Below, one piece after another: positions 63,909 to 64,000 of a DNA stretch of 64,000 nt; the first letter of the stretch is position 1, and every line of letters starts with the position of its first letter. The DNA is from Colwellia psychrerythraea 34H (lineage in GTDB: Bacteria; Pseudomonadota; Gammaproteobacteria; Enterobacterales; Alteromonadaceae): NCBI RefSeq assembly GCF_000012325.1, contig NC_003910.7, positions 2,170,001-2,234,000 on the forward strand. The letters run 5' to 3'. The notes under the pieces are model-generated. The model saw nothing but the letters and a program-made list of their open reading frames with translations. It was not told where the DNA came from and made no database searches. A program made the position numbers and the translations under genes.

Positions 63909-64000
63909 ATGCGCTTAGATAAATTTATTTGTAAAAGTACTGAACTCACCCGAACCGAAGCTAAAAAAGTGCTTAAAAGCGGTGAGGTACGTGTTAATAA
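63909..64000 (+). CDS. rsuA: 16S rRNA pseudouridine(516) synthase RsuA, 3'-truncated by the window edge
   Basis: Only the first 30 codons are inside the window. MRLDKFICKSTELTRTEAKK then VLKSGEVRVN is the N-terminal S4 RNA-binding domain of RsuA-type small-subunit pseudouridine synthases, which modify U516 of 16S rRNA. The related RluB/E/F enzymes begin differently. ATG start at 63909, divergent from the HD-GYP gene. Confidence 0.85.
   Translation, partial: MRLDKFICKSTELTRTEAKKVLKSGEVRVN

Noticed and set aside
1..64000. CRISPR arrays, tRNA or rRNA genes, integrase or phage genes
   Set aside because: I looked for regularly spaced direct repeats, tRNA-like cloverleaf ends and recombinase motifs and found none. 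A dedicated search (tRNAscan, CRISPR finder, profile searches) would be decisive.

Overview
The window looks like chromosomal DNA of a marine gammaproteobacterium of the Alteromonadales, most probably Colwellia or a close relative. This is inferred from low GC content, the aspS-ruvC-ruvA-ruvB, cmoA-cmoB, msbA-lpxK-ycaR-kdsB and ubiT/ubiUV neighbourhoods, a TonB-dependent receptor, and abundant small intergenic repeats. No rRNA, tRNA, CRISPR array, prophage or intact insertion sequence was seen.

Layout. 1-2148: the 3' part of a TonB-dependent receptor. 2906-3466: a small unknown protein. 4016-24402: a Wzx/Wzy-type surface polysaccharide locus. It holds wzz, wecA, a complete-looking pseudaminic acid pathway (pseB, pseC, pseF, pseG, a formyltransferase-like gene where pseH is expected, pseI), a KpsS-like transferase, a flippase, an ATP-grasp protein, three further glycosyltransferases, a Wzy-like polymerase, a decayed UDP-glucose dehydrogenase, galU and pgi. 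The 12.6-19.6 kb part is visibly more AT-rich and carries several poly-G runs. 24498-29159 (minus strand): patatin-like hydrolase, dGTPase family protein, cmoB and cmoA. 29237-32104: a diguanylate cyclase with three periplasmic solute-binding domains. 32254-36678: aspS, ruvC, ruvA, ruvB. 36981-44647: a MacAB-like efflux system (adaptor, ATPase, FtsX-type permease) followed by an NtrC-type response regulator and a histidine kinase. 44746-52598: a DUF2062 protein, comEC, msbA, lpxK, a Trm112-like protein and kdsB. 52696-55407: ubiT divergent from ubiU-ubiV, for oxygen-independent ubiquinone synthesis. 55462-60292: roxA and an M16 lipoprotein protease. 60504-63718: a frameshifted HD-GYP sensor protein. 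63909-64000: the start of rsuA.

How the parts work together. GalU and Pgi can supply sugar nucleotides, WecA primes the lipid carrier, the Pse enzymes make CMP-pseudaminic acid (probably an N-formyl form), the glycosyltransferases extend the unit, and Wzx, Wzy and Wzz export, polymerise and set length. MsbA, LpxK and KdsB act in lipid A/Kdo synthesis. Two c-di-GMP proteins of opposite sign (GGDEF and HD-GYP) both carry bacterial solute-binding sensor domains.

The regulatory signals that stand out are a sigma-54-like promoter with two upstream palindromes in front of the efflux operon, a LexA-like box before ruvAB, an FNR-like box between ubiT and ubiU, and a perfect 22-bp inverted repeat between the DUF2062 gene and comEC. 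Dispersed repeats include four copies of a 32-bp REP-like sequence and three MITE-like elements plus one decayed relative. I see no single cassette that I can call a wholly new system. The best leads are the formyl-pseudaminate/ATP-grasp polysaccharide locus, the efflux control region, and the traces of gene decay (ugd, a roxA 3' remnant, and the HD-GYP frameshift).
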